Assembly: GCA_041687095.1 (NCBI GenBank)
Contig: JAWLCQ010000016.1
Location: 1 to 46,421, forward strand
Source of the DNA: JAWLCQ01 sp041687095
GTDB taxonomy: Bacteria; Planctomycetota; Phycisphaerae; SM23-33
Direction of reading: 5' to 3'
Length of the DNA: 46,421 nt
This document shows, piece after piece, positions 39,004 through 46,421 of this stretch. A program made the position numbers and the translations under genes. A model generated the notes under the pieces. That model had not been told where the DNA came from and made no database searches. It worked only from the letters and a program-made list of their open reading frames with translations. Positions within the stretch are counted from its first letter, which is position 1. Each line of letters opens with the position of its first letter.

Positions 39004-39648
39004 ATGAACGCTTGGGACTTCGTCGGGGTTGCTGGCGGCGTCTGCGGTTTTGTCTCCATGGGCTTGCAGTTGATTGCCCATAGGAAGCGGCATAGGCACA
39101 GATTGGCCTTGTCGTGCCATCGCAACACAGCAGGGCGAGTTGCCGCTATAGCAGTAAACAACGGTATCAAGCCCGTCAGTATCTGGCGGGTCTTCATCGT
39201 CTATGGCGAACGACGGTATATCCGGCTATTCCCTCTAAAACATCGCCTGGGACTCCATGCGAGCGACCGCATGCAGGAGGTACAATCCTATCCCCATACC
39301 CACACGAGCTTTCGCTATAGCGGGATCGGGGATATGCATTCAGTTCGCCACGAGATGCCTTACCTGAGCGAGGGCGGGTCAACCTCGGTATGGGAAGAGT
39401 GGGCGTCATACCTACTTCGTGTAGAGGATGCCGAATGGATACAGCACACGAAGGGGAGCATCTGGTTGCGCGCGATAGTGCAGTCCGCAACTGGGCAGTT
39501 TTACTATAGCCCTCCGGTTGACTTGCTGACGAAAGAACAGGCGATAGAGCATTTGAATAAGATGGCGGAAGGTAAGAGAAAGCAGGAAGCCCAAGAGGAG
39601 GCGGCAAGACAAGCCCGCGAAGTACGGCAGGCGAGCAAGAAGAGATGA
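39004..39648 (+). CDS. Membrane-anchored protein of unknown function
   Basis: This 214-residue protein has one N-terminal membrane segment (FVGVAGGVCGFVSMGLQLIA, about residues 6-25). A basic HRKRHRHR stop-transfer stretch follows, which places the rest in the cytoplasm. The soluble part is probably beta-rich up to about residue 180 and ends in a charged helix (KRKQEAQEEAARQAREVRQA) likely to form a coiled coil. I recognise no family. GGGGAG lies 8 bases before the ATG at 39004; TTG at 38998 is too close to it. The gene starts 16 bp after the methyltransferase stop, so the two are probably co-transcribed. Confidence 0.7.
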   Translation: MNAWDFVGVAGGVCGFVSMGLQLIAHRKRHRHRLALSCHRNTAGRVAAIAVNNGIKPVSIWRVFIVYGERRYIRLFPLKHRLGLHASDRMQEVQSYPHTHTSFRYSGIGDMHSVRHEMPYLSEGGSTSVWEEWASYLLRVEDAEWIQHTKGSIWLRAIVQSATGQFYYSPPVDLLTKEQAIEHLNKMAEGKRKQEAQEEAARQAREVRQASKKR

Positions 39649-39684
39649 TTGAGTCGCCGCGAATGGCAAGGGCAATCAGGGGGC

Positions 39685-39735
39685 AATCAGGGGACACACA
39701 CGCATTTCGCCACAATGCGTGTGTGTCCCCCGATT
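39685..39735. repeat. Perfect 16 bp hairpin GGGGACACACACGCAT
   Basis: GGGGACACACACGCAT (39690-39705), a 9-base loop and the exact complement (39715-39730). The stem extends to AATC/GATT with one mismatch. It resembles REP-type palindromes found beside RAYT transposases, but no transposase gene is here. It has no T-run. It lies between the membrane protein and HNH genes. Confidence 0.85.
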
Positions 39736-39801
39736 ACGCCGATTGCTTTCCTGTTCGAGCCATCCCCATCGGGGTGTCGCGATTGAGAAGGGAGCTCAAG
39801 T

Positions 39802-40812
39802 ATGGCAATTTCGCTAAGAACGCACAAGATCCTATGGGGTCGTTCCGGAAACAGGTGTGCGATATGTGGCACTGAGCTAGTAGTAGACCCTAGTTGCGAA
39901 AGCGATGACCCTTCAGTTGTCGGGGCAGAGGCGCACATAGTTGCTCGGAGTGAATCGTTCACGAGAGGACACGATAGCGCAATGTCCCCCAAAGAACGGG
40001 ATGGATATACCAATCTCATTCTGCTGTGCGCGGTACACCATAAGCAGGTTGACGATCAACCTGGGTATTACACGGCTGAGAGGCTAAGACAGATCAAGAA
40101 GTCTCACGAGGAGAAGGTTAGAAAGACACTTAGTGCGGAAGATAGGGAAGAGCAGAAGTCGGACCTTATCTATGCCGGGTACGTCGATGAATGGGTTAGC
40201 AGGTCGGGCTTGGACGATTGGATGGCAACAGGCACTTGGATTACCACCAGGCCTTCCGCTGCGCCTCGGGGGTGGTACGAACGTCAATCCGAGGTTCCTA
40301 AGTGGCTAATCGGGCGTATTTGGCCACATCGGCGACCGACTTTGGAGACTGCGCTGTTCAACTATAAGGCCGTGCTTCAGGATTTCCTGATGGTCTTTGG
40401 CTCACACCTAGATTACACGCGAGACGACTCACGGTTTGTGAACACGAAGCGATTCTACAGAATAGAGGAATGGAATCCGGAATTGTACCATCGGTTGCTT
40501 GAGGAGTACGGAGAACACGAGAACCTTGTCTGCGATCTGTTTTTTGAGCTGACACGCGCAGCCAACCTCGTGTGCGACAGAGTACGGGAGACGATCTTCT
40601 CGGGATTCCGCTTACGGGAGGGTGCTGTTCTTGTGACACGGTGTTGTGTGGGATTCGAGATGAAGGATGTCACCTGCAGACCAGAGTACCAGGACGCCGA
40701 GAGGGAAGGAACTCCATATCCCGGGCTGACCGAGTTTAGGTCGATCCGATATACGCGAGACTTCGTGCTTGATCCACGGGATCCTATTCCTCCCGGTGTG
40801 AATGAAGAGTGA
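39802..40812 (+). CDS. HNH endonuclease domain protein
   Basis: This 336-residue protein starts with an HNH nuclease domain. C19-x2-C22 (RCAICG) and C76/H79 form the structural zinc site. H45 in EAHIVARSE, N71 and H80 in NLILLCAVHHKQ match the catalytic H-N-H residues. Residues 110-336 are a separate domain of no family I know (LDDWMATGTW, TLETALFNYKAVL, DLFFELTRAANLV). HNH proteins of this layout are frequent effectors in anti-phage loci. The ATG has GGGAGC 7 bases upstream. GC is the lowest in the window (near 50 percent by eye). It is on the same strand as the methyltransferase-nuclease gene but separated by a hairpin. Confidence 0.85.
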   Translation: MAISLRTHKILWGRSGNRCAICGTELVVDPSCESDDPSVVGAEAHIVARSESFTRGHDSAMSPKERDGYTNLILLCAVHHKQVDDQPGYYTAERLRQIKKSHEEKVRKTLSAEDREEQKSDLIYAGYVDEWVSRSGLDDWMATGTWITTRPSAAPRGWYERQSEVPKWLIGRIWPHRRPTLETALFNYKAVLQDFLMVFGSHLDYTRDDSRFVNTKRFYRIEEWNPELYHRLLEEYGEHENLVCDLFFELTRAANLVCDRVRETIFSGFRLREGAVLVTRCCVGFEMKDVTCRPEYQDAEREGTPYPGLTEFRSIRYTRDFVLDPRDPIPPGVNEE

Positions 40813-40835
40813 GATCGCGTAGAGCCGAGACGCGG

Positions 40836-40892
40836 GCGGGTGCCGTGGTTCGCGAAGATTCAAAGGACTGTAGCGACCACGTCCCACTGACG
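40836..40892. repeat. Direct-repeat relative of 36397-36450
   Basis: GGGTGCCGTGGTTCGCGAAG, followed by CGACCACGTCC, parallels GGGTGCCGTGGTTTGCGGAG followed by CAACCACGTCC at 36401-36441. The two copies are in the same orientation on either side of the three accessory genes. Each is itself an imperfect hairpin (CCGTGGTT/AACCACG). Confidence 0.65.
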
Positions 40893-40935
40893 CGGGGACT
40901 CCCGCACCTTCAGCCCCTCGGACGCTCTGCGGCGC

Positions 40936-42471
40936 CTACTCCACCACCTCGAACGTCACCCCCGGGACGAACACGGGGTGCTGACCCTTGAGGAACTCCT
41001 TGTAGTACTCGTCCTCGGAGTTGTACTCCAGCACGAGCGGGGCGGCGTTTTCGCGGGGGATGGTGATGCGGAGGGTGTGCCGGCCCTGCCGCCAGCGGTC
41101 GCGGGGGGTGGGCGTGCCGGGCTCGACGCGGTAGCGGGCGATGGCGGCTTCGTCGATCGTCACGCCCAGGCCCGGGCCGTCGGGCACGGGGAGCAGGCCG
41201 CCCTTCACCTCCAGGCGCTCGGTGAGCAGGTCGTCCTCCAGCAGCTCGTGGCAGGTGACGGAGGGGAGCGTGGCGTTGGGCAGCGTGGCCGCCAGGTGGG
41301 CCATGAACGCCGTCGTGATCCCCGTGCCGACCATCTGGAGCCAGAAGGGCTTGTTGCGGTCGCGGCAGAGGGTGGCGATCTCGCGGGACCGCATGGCCCC
41401 GAGGTAGCCGGCGTCGATGAGGAACGCGTCGAGGCAGTCGGCGTGGAGGCACTTCTCGCGGAAGTGCTCGACGGTGAGGGGGCGGACGGCGGAGGTGAGG
41501 CGGCGGGACTGCTCGACGTCCTTGTCGAGGTAGAACGGGCTCTCGTAGGCGACGACGAGGGGGTTGCCTTCGAGCGGGCCGACGACCCGCATGGCGTTGT
41601 CGTAGTCCAGCAGGAACCCGTTGAAGTCGATGTACACCGCGTAGCCCTTGGGGGCGACGCGGGCGACGGCGGCGAGTTGCTCGTGCAGGTCGCGCCACGG
41701 GCGGCCCTTGAGCTTGGCGGAGGTGTACCCGCGGCGGACGGACTCTGTGACCTCGGCGGCCCAGTCGTCGGGGTCCATGTCGATGGCCCACCACGAGATC
41801 CCCACGCGGTCGCGGACCTTGGGGCCCAGCAGGCGGTGGGCGGGCAGGCCGGTCGCGCGCCCGACGGCGTCGTAGAGGGCCATCTGCCACCCGGGGCTGA
41901 CGCGCTGGCCCTGGAGCAGGCCCAGGGGGTTTTGGCCGAGGAGCGAATCGGCGTGTTTGGACTCGTCGAACGGGCTCTCGCCGTAGCCCACGGAAGCGTC
42001 GTTGAGCGTCACGCGGTAGACCCGCACGCGCTCGCCTTCGCTGTTGGCGCGATACAGGTGGCGGCGGACGCGGTCGTTGGCGAAGGGGATGTGCAGTTCG
42101 AGCATCTCCGCGGCCGCGACGCGGAGGGCGGAGGCGGGGACGGCGGGTTGGGTGGCGGGAGTTTCCCCGAGCGTACGGGACGCGGGGAGGAGGAACGCGA
42201 GGAGAGCGATTGCGGGCAGAGCGGGGATGCGCGAGCGGAGCGTTCGGGTGTGCGGAGGGATCCCACCGACGCAGTCGGTGGGCTTGGGGGAAACTGTCCG
42301 AATCCCGCGATCGTCCCGCGCGGAGTCAACTGACCTTGCCCCACCAGGGGGCGTTCGACCTCGCTCCCCGCTCCCGCATGCAGGACTCCGCAATCCGCCA
42401 CTTGCCCCGTCGGGGTCCGCAATCCGCAATCGCCCCGCTCGCGGGGCACGCGTTGGAGTTCGTTCACGCAT
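40936..42471 (-). CDS. Secreted enolase-superfamily enzyme (mandelate racemase/muconate lactonizing type)
   Basis: The enzyme body (about residues 110-510 of the longest frame) has the enolase layout: SAKLKGRPW with the KxK base, IDFNG, YESPF and IDAGY as likely metal ligands, then FWLQMVGTGITTAF. Members abstract an alpha-proton from carboxylate substrates; the substrate is unknown. A signal-peptide-like core (IPALPAIALLAFLLPAS) lies at about residues 82-98, preceded by translated repeat DNA (42257-42290). No ATG, GTG or TTG is found between that repeat and the signal core. ATG 42471, which overlaps the end of the upstream FAD gene and has GGAG upstream, is the nearest well-supported start. 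The real N terminus is uncertain. Confidence 0.75.
   Translation of the reverse strand: MRERTPTRAPRAGRLRIADPDGASGGLRSPACGSGERGRTPPGGARSVDSARDDRGIRTVSPKPTDCVGGIPPHTRTLRSRIPALPAIALLAFLLPASRTLGETPATQPAVPASALRVAAAEMLELHIPFANDRVRRHLYRANSEGERVRVYRVTLNDASVGYGESPFDESKHADSLLGQNPLGLLQGQRVSPGWQMALYDAVGRATGLPAHRLLGPKVRDRVGISWWAIDMDPDDWAAEVTESVRRGYTSAKLKGRPWRDLHEQLAAVARVAPKGYAVYIDFNGFLLDYDNAMRVVGPLEGNPLVVAYESPFYLDKDVEQSRRLTSAVRPLTVEHFREKCLHADCLDAFLIDAGYLGAMRSREIATLCRDRNKPFWLQMVGTGITTAFMAHLAATLPNATLPSVTCHELLEDDLLTERLEVKGGLLPVPDGPGLGVTIDEAAIARYRVEPGTPTPRDRWRQGRHTLRITIPRENAAPLVLEYNSEDEYYKEFLKGQHPVFVPGVTFEVVE
42257..42290. repeat. GACTGCGTC-family palindrome in the 5' part of the enolase-like gene
   Basis: CCCACCGACGCAGTCGGTGGG is flanked by GGGATC and CTTGGGGG, matching one half of the paired elements at 2857-2956 and 20046-20145. 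Confidence 0.75.
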
Positions 42472-43903
42472 TCTCGTTCTCCAGGTGCGCCCGCAGCTCG
42501 CTCGTCAGGGGGTATTCGAGCTGGGCGTGCTGCTTTCGCAGTTCGTTCCGCAAGCGGTCGGGGGGGACGTCGGGGAGGGCGATGGCCGCGTCGGCGGCGA
42601 GGGCGGCGGCGGTCCCGGCCGCCTGGCCGAGTTGCATCATCGTGCGGGAGAGGCGGCAGGACGATGCGGCGATGGAGCTGAAGCCCGATCCGCGGCAGGC
42701 GACGAGCAGGTTGCGGAACCCGCGCGGGAGGAGGCAGCGGTACGGGATGCCGAGGGGCCCGTCGAGGTCGCTCGCCCGCCCCCCCGCGCCGTGGCGGTCG
42801 CGGGGGTGGTCGGCGATGGTGATGATGTCCGGGTGCGTCTGGCCGGGGAGCCCGGCGTCGAGGTCGTGCTCGGTGAGGACGTACTCGCTGACGATGCGGC
42901 GGGTCTCGCGGACGCCCAGGGCGGGGGCGACCCACGCGAGCCGGTACGAGCGGAACTCCTCGAACCGCTCCTGCAGGTCCCGCCAGTGGGCGTGCAGGCG
43001 GCGGCGGCATTCGAGCATGGCCGCGTGGTGGCCGAGGCGGAGGAACTGCCCGCCCTCCATGCTCGGGAGCATGTTCATGTTCCGGTCCCCGCAGGGGTAG
43101 TGGACCATGGACGTCCACGGGAAGCTCGGGGCCCACCAGCACTCGCGGGGGACGCCCGCGGGGAGGGGCTCGATGGCGGGGGTGTCGGTGGGCGAGATGC
43201 GGTAGATGAGCGTGACCCCGTTGACGCGGTCGTTGGGCTCGGGGGGGGCGGAGGGCTCGTCGTAGGCGGATCGGGCCTCCTGGCCGAGGACGGTCGGGGC
43301 GCAGCAGGCGAGGGCGAGGGCGGCGTCGGCGGTGGCGTCGACGTAGGCGGGGGCGGAGACGATGGTCCCGTCGCTGAGGTGCAGGGCGCGGATCCGCCCG
43401 CCGTCGCCCTCGACGTGCGTGAAGCGGACGCCGGTGCGGAGTTCGACGCCGGCCTCGGCGAACAGGGCCTCGACGACCTGTTGGTAGGCGGGCGGTTCGA
43501 AGACGACCCCGTGGAGGTGCTCGCGGCTGAAGGCCTTGCGGTCGGGGGCGTGGGCGGCGCCGTGGCGGCGGAGGGTGTCGGCGTAGCGGCGGGCGGGATC
43601 GACGACGTGCTCGCCCATCGGGAACAGGACCTCGCCCGGGGGCGTCCACGATCCGTGCCGGCCGAAGGAGTAGATCCCGGCGGCGTGGCGGAGGCGGCGG
43701 AGGCGGCGGTAGAGGTCGAAGGGGATGCCCGTGCCCCCCACGCCCGGTTCCCACATGCTCACGGAGGAGCGTGCGGCGTTTCCGCCGACGGCGGGGGCCT
43801 TCTCGACGGCCAACGTCCGCAGGCCCATGCGCCCCCCCGCGACGGCGGCCCCGATCCCCCCGCTTCCGGTTCCGATGACGATGAGGTCGTGGGTGTAGTT
43901 CAC
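42464..43903 (-). CDS. FAD-dependent oxidoreductase
   Basis: This 479-residue protein of the FAD_oxidored type has an N-terminal dinucleotide-binding Rossmann motif (VIGTGSGGIGAAVAGGRMG), then EKAPAVGGNAARS. A second FAD contact, AYVDATADAALA, lies mid-protein. FRNLLVACRGSGFSSIAASSCRL and MMQLGQAAGTAAALA occur near the C terminus. No signal peptide is present. Such enzymes are common in Planctomycetes beside sugar-acid or glycan genes. Here it is translationally coupled to a secreted enolase-superfamily enzyme, whose possible ATG overlaps its last codons. The GTG start has AAAGGAAG upstream. Its substrate is unknown. Confidence 0.88.
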   Translation of the reverse strand: MNYTHDLIVIGTGSGGIGAAVAGGRMGLRTLAVEKAPAVGGNAARSSVSMWEPGVGGTGIPFDLYRRLRRLRHAAGIYSFGRHGSWTPPGEVLFPMGEHVVDPARRYADTLRRHGAAHAPDRKAFSREHLHGVVFEPPAYQQVVEALFAEAGVELRTGVRFTHVEGDGGRIRALHLSDGTIVSAPAYVDATADAALALACCAPTVLGQEARSAYDEPSAPPEPNDRVNGVTLIYRISPTDTPAIEPLPAGVPRECWWAPSFPWTSMVHYPCGDRNMNMLPSMEGGQFLRLGHHAAMLECRRRLHAHWRDLQERFEEFRSYRLAWVAPALGVRETRRIVSEYVLTEHDLDAGLPGQTHPDIITIADHPRDRHGAGGRASDLDGPLGIPYRCLLPRGFRNLLVACRGSGFSSIAASSCRLSRTMMQLGQAAGTAAALAADAAIALPDVPPDRLRNELRKQHAQLEYPLTSELRAHLENENA

Positions 43904-43942
43904 ATCGCTTCCTTTGGCGGAGGACGCAGTAGGCGCAGTAGG

Positions 43943-44140
43943 TCAGGTGAGATCGGCGGGAGGCCTCGTCTGCGCCCGCTTTCGCACTTCACGCGGGGAA
44001 CGGGTAGGCTTCCCCGACGCACGTTCGGCTTTCTGAAGCATCTCGACAAGCTTTCCGAGTTCCCCCCCCGCATCCTCGACGAGCTTCGCACGCGCTTGTC
44101 GCACACGATCCACTGTAGGATTCTGGATTTCGTCCGTCAT
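43943..44140 (-). CDS. Small protein paired with PIN toxin, probable antitoxin
   Basis: This 65-residue protein begins MTDEIQNPTVDRVRQAR and is helical (GGELGKLVEMLQKAERAS) with a basic tail (PREVRKRAQTRP). Its ATG overlaps the stop of the PIN-domain gene as ATGA. Similar short proteins after VapC-like genes are widespread and thought to be antitoxins, although the order (toxin first) is reversed from classical vapBC. I see no clear ribbon-helix-helix or AbrB motif. Confidence 0.7.
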   Translation of the reverse strand: MTDEIQNPTVDRVRQARAKLVEDAGGELGKLVEMLQKAERASGKPTRSPREVRKRAQTRPPADLT

Positions 44141-44619
44141 GGGGTACTCCACGGCTGAAGCATCTGTGGGGTGACCATCTGCGGGGTCAGCAGCCCTAAG
44201 CGAAGGTTCACCGTCTGAATGTGCCTGAACTTGTTCGCGTTGGCGAGGTGCTTGCAGTTCCACGTCACAAGAATGTCGACCTCGTGCACCGACGCCAACG
44301 CCAGATGAAGTGCGTCGCCCATCGCATCCTTGGGCATCACGAACCGCTCCATATAGGTAGAGGCGGCACCGGCCACTTCCTCCGTAACCGGTAGAAGCAC
44401 CATCTCGTCGACCATTCGCAGAGCTGTAGCCCGTCCCGGGAAATCACAACGCGAGAGTTCCTCAACGACCGCTTGGCTGGAGAAAAGGTCGTACTGATCG
44501 CGGTACTCATCCCACCATCTGCGCGTTATCGCTCGCTGGTTCAGTGTAACCCAGTCAGTGCGTTCGTCGTCATATGCACTGACGACGCTGGTCTCGACGT
44601 ATACGCTTGGGCGCTCCAT
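44137..44619 (-). CDS. PIN-domain ribonuclease (VapC-like toxin)
   Basis: This 160-residue PIN-domain protein has acidic residues in VYVETSVVSAYDD (E9 in the place of the usual first Asp), AVVEELSR, and MGDALHLALASVHEVDILVTWN. The closing NCKHLANANKF is also typical. PIN toxins cut RNA, often initiator tRNA or rRNA. The start lies 9 bp after the MFS gene stop, and the stop overlaps the small downstream gene by 4 bases. The first metal ligand being Glu, not Asp, is unusual but occurs in this subgroup. Confidence 0.85.
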   Translation of the reverse strand: MERPSVYVETSVVSAYDDERTDWVTLNQRAITRRWWDEYRDQYDLFSSQAVVEELSRCDFPGRATALRMVDEMVLLPVTEEVAGAASTYMERFVMPKDAMGDALHLALASVHEVDILVTWNCKHLANANKFRHIQTVNLRLGLLTPQMVTPQMLQPWSTP

Positions 44620-44628
44620 GGCGTCCTA

Positions 44629-45801
44629 TTATACCGCGCCGACGCCCGGCTCGCCCGCCTTCGCCGTCGGGGGCACCAGCAGGACCAGGACCAGCAGGCC
44701 CGCCGCCCCGATCCCGGCGGCCGCGGCGTACATCGTGGCGTACCCGTACGCGTGGGCGATCGATCCGCACACCGCCCCGCCCACCAGCCCGCCCGCTCCG
44801 ACGGTCAGGGCGGCGAAGACGGTCATGGCCGTGCTCTTCATGTGCGCCGGGAACAGCCGCGAGACGTACGTCACGCTCGCCACGTGGTACGCCCCGAACG
44901 TCAGGGCGTGCAGCGGCTGCAGGGCCGCCGCGTGCCACACCTCCGTCGCCAGGGCGAAGCCCACGAGGCGAATGGCCACCCCCGCCAGGCCGATGGCGAA
45001 CAGCGTCCGCACCCCGATCCGCCGCATGATCCACGCGCTGAAGAAGATCACCGGGATCTCCCAGACCGGCCCCAGCGCCCAGATCAGCCCGGGGCGGTCG
45101 TACCCCAGCGTCTCCTCCACGAAGTTCGTGAAGAAGTGGTAGTAGCTCACCATGGCCATGCGGCCGAGGAAGGCCGCCAGCGTCACCAGCAGGAACGCCC
45201 GCCCCAGGAACCGCCGCAGTTCGGGCCTGGGGTGCTCGCGCCTCTCGCGGGGCGACTCCATCTGGCGATCGCTCGGCAGGGCGAACAGCGCCGCCACCTG
45301 CACCCCCGCCGCCAGCGCGAACGCCGGCAGGATCACCCCGATCGCCCCCCCGCTCCCCGGGGCCGCGACCGTCAGCAGCAGCAGGATGGCGATGAACCCC
45401 ACCGACCCCCCCACCCGCACCACCCCGTAGTTGCCCCCGCGGTGGTTGATGTAGTGGAACGTCAGCCCGTCCAGCAGCGGGATCTGCGGGCGGAAGAACA
45501 GCCCGAACGCCACCGCCACCAGCAGCGCGACGGGCAGGGTGTGGGCGAGCCCGAACAGGAGGAACAGCGGAATGCTCCCCAGGGCCGCGATGAGCAGCAC
45601 GAGGCGCGGGCGGTGGAGGCGGTCGGAGACGTAGCCCCACAGGGGCGGGGCGAGGGCGGCGAGCATCTCGACCGAGCCCAGCACGACTCCGCGTTGGTCC
45701 TCGGCGAACCCGTTGCCCGTCAGCAGCGACTGCAGGCGGACGGTGACGATGGCGAAGGGCAGGAAACTGCCCAGGTACGCCAGAGCGAACCGCGGGCCCA
45801 T
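44629..45801 (-). CDS. MFS transporter (MFS_1-like/nucleoside-H+ symporter group)
   Basis: This 390-residue protein has about 12 membrane segments. The inter-TM2/3 loop reads GYVSDRLHRPRLVL, and FFRPQIPLLDGLTFHYI with RGGNYGVVRVGGSVGF is the signature of the MFS_1_like/LacY-type group that includes YihN, HcaT and nucleoside permeases. The substrate is unknown. ATG 45801 is preferred because the first membrane segment follows at once; TTG 45834 would add an 11-residue Gly/Pro-rich tail and has no Shine-Dalgarno. The PIN toxin gene follows 9 bp downstream on the same transcript. Confidence 0.88.
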   Translation of the reverse strand: MGPRFALAYLGSFLPFAIVTVRLQSLLTGNGFAEDQRGVVLGSVEMLAALAPPLWGYVSDRLHRPRLVLLIAALGSIPLFLLFGLAHTLPVALLVAVAFGLFFRPQIPLLDGLTFHYINHRGGNYGVVRVGGSVGFIAILLLLTVAAPGSGGAIGVILPAFALAAGVQVAALFALPSDRQMESPRERREHPRPELRRFLGRAFLLVTLAAFLGRMAMVSYYHFFTNFVEETLGYDRPGLIWALGPVWEIPVIFFSAWIMRRIGVRTLFAIGLAGVAIRLVGFALATEVWHAAALQPLHALTFGAYHVASVTYVSRLFPAHMKSTAMTVFAALTVGAGGLVGGAVCGSIAHAYGYATMYAAAAGIGAAGLLVLVLLVPPTAKAGEPGVGAV

Positions 45802-45889
45802 TCCCTGGGGGAACGGGCCCGGGAGTCCTGCCAAGGCCGTCGGGCCCGGCGCGACGGCGGGCGGCGGCGGACCGTCGGATATGGACGGA

Positions 45890-46210
45890 TCACCACGAAT
45901 GGTGCGCGTCTCCGTCCTCCTCGTCGTCCGCGACCTCCTTCCACTCGTCGTCCTGGACCTTCCACTGCTCCGATTCGTTCATGTCCTCGAGTTCGCGCTC
46001 GACGACCTTGAACATCTTCTCCTGCATCGGGGCAAGCTTGCGGTAGTAGTCCAGTTGCGCCTGGTAGGTCGCGACCATCTGGTTGATCTTGATGAGCTGC
46101 CACTTCGCGAGGCACTCGGGCTCCTTGACGGTCCCGAACGGGTCGCAGGTGAACGACACCTCCCCGTGCTCCCCGCGGTGGAAGTACTCGCAGTCCTTGC
46201 ACTGAATCAT
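45890..46210 (-). CDS. Small Cys-rich conserved protein of unknown function
   Basis: This 106-residue protein opens MIQCKDCEYFHRGEHG, with further cysteines at CDPFG and PECLAKW. The C-x2-C-x14-C-x10-C spacing may bind zinc or a metal cluster. The middle (KINQMVATYQAQLDYYRKLA) and the acidic tail (DDEEDGDAHHSW) are helical. The ATG has GGAGG upstream. I recall similar small proteins from Planctomycete genomes but know no function. Confidence 0.8.
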   Translation of the reverse strand: MIQCKDCEYFHRGEHGEVSFTCDPFGTVKEPECLAKWQLIKINQMVATYQAQLDYYRKLAPMQEKMFKVVERELEDMNESEQWKVQDDEWKEVADDEEDGDAHHSW

Positions 46211-46421
46211 TCTTCATCCTCCGGCCGGTCTGCCGGCGAGTTGCGGTTCCTGGAAACCATCATGATAGCCCCCCGCACGCCGGGGTGTCCAACGATTCCG
46301 AACGCACGTCCAGGATCTCCGGAACAACCGATGCAGCGGGGATGAACGCGGATGAACGCAGATACAGAGAGGGAGAAGGGAGGCTTTCACTGCCCGACTC
46401 CCTCTGCACGATCTGCGTTCA
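46211..46421. repeat. Window end with half copy of the GATGAACGCAGAT repeat
   Basis: There is no gene. GATGAACGCGGATGAACGCA at 46342-46361 is a copy of the arm at 7083-7104, and the window ends within its inverted partner (ATCTGCGTTCA). The promoter of the small Cys-rich gene should lie here but is not clear. Confidence 0.65.

Overview
This window looks like chromosomal DNA from a member of the Planctomycetota. That is an inference from four things: very GC-rich codon use, genes separated by dense palindromic repeats, Planctomycete-type fusions, and a 23S-5S rRNA operon with no 16S gene beside it. Most genes are housekeeping or metabolic. Two stretches (about 25.7-26.8 kb and 37.5-40.8 kb) have visibly lower GC and look acquired.

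Layout. 0.5-6.0 kb is a mutagenic-repair cassette: a small DUF6504-like protein, a catalytic Y-family polymerase (DinB), an inserted four-helix-bundle (S23/IVS-type) element, and DnaE2. The dnaE2 frame has been invaded by intergenic-type repeats. A DUF72 gene follows. 7.2-11.7 kb is a polyphosphate operon (HD protein, Ppx/GppA, Ppk). 11.7-14.4 kb on the minus strand holds an ECF sigma/anti-sigma pair and a ROK kinase fused to a Mth938-like domain. 14.5-18.9 kb is a minus-strand rRNA unit: promoter, leader with an internal intrinsic terminator, tRNA-Ile, tRNA-Ala, 23S, 5S, terminator. The divergent rsmH, whose product methylates 16S rRNA, occupies the place where a 16S gene would be expected.

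20.3-25.2 kb carries two large minus-strand genes, a secreted HEAT-repeat protein and a SEC-C protein. tRNA-Lys and a two-gene accessory patch follow, with an ImmA-like metallopeptidase. 27-33.5 kb has the bifunctional sulfate-activation enzyme with an operator-like palindrome in its promoter, tRNA-Gln, a CDF metal exporter divergent from a CPA2 antiporter with a PTS-IIA tail, and a PilZ protein. LeuC (33.8-35.2 kb) is followed by 2.35 kb of non-coding repeats.

37.5-40.8 kb is the best candidate for an undescribed system. Its three lower-GC genes encode a beta-class DNA methyltransferase fused to a PD-(D/E)xK-like nuclease, a membrane-anchored protein of unknown function, and an HNH nuclease. 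Related direct repeats flank it. The window ends with minus-strand metabolic genes (a FAD oxidoreductase coupled to a secreted enolase-superfamily enzyme), an MFS-PIN-small-protein operon, and a small Cys-rich conserved protein.

The sigma-70-type promoters I can defend (rRNA, tRNA-Lys, tRNA-Gln, sat/cysC, leuC) all have a TTGAC(A/C/T) -35 and a 16-18 bp spacer. Their -10 boxes are more variable (TAAGAT, TACAGT, TAAGGT, GATAAG, TAGGAT).
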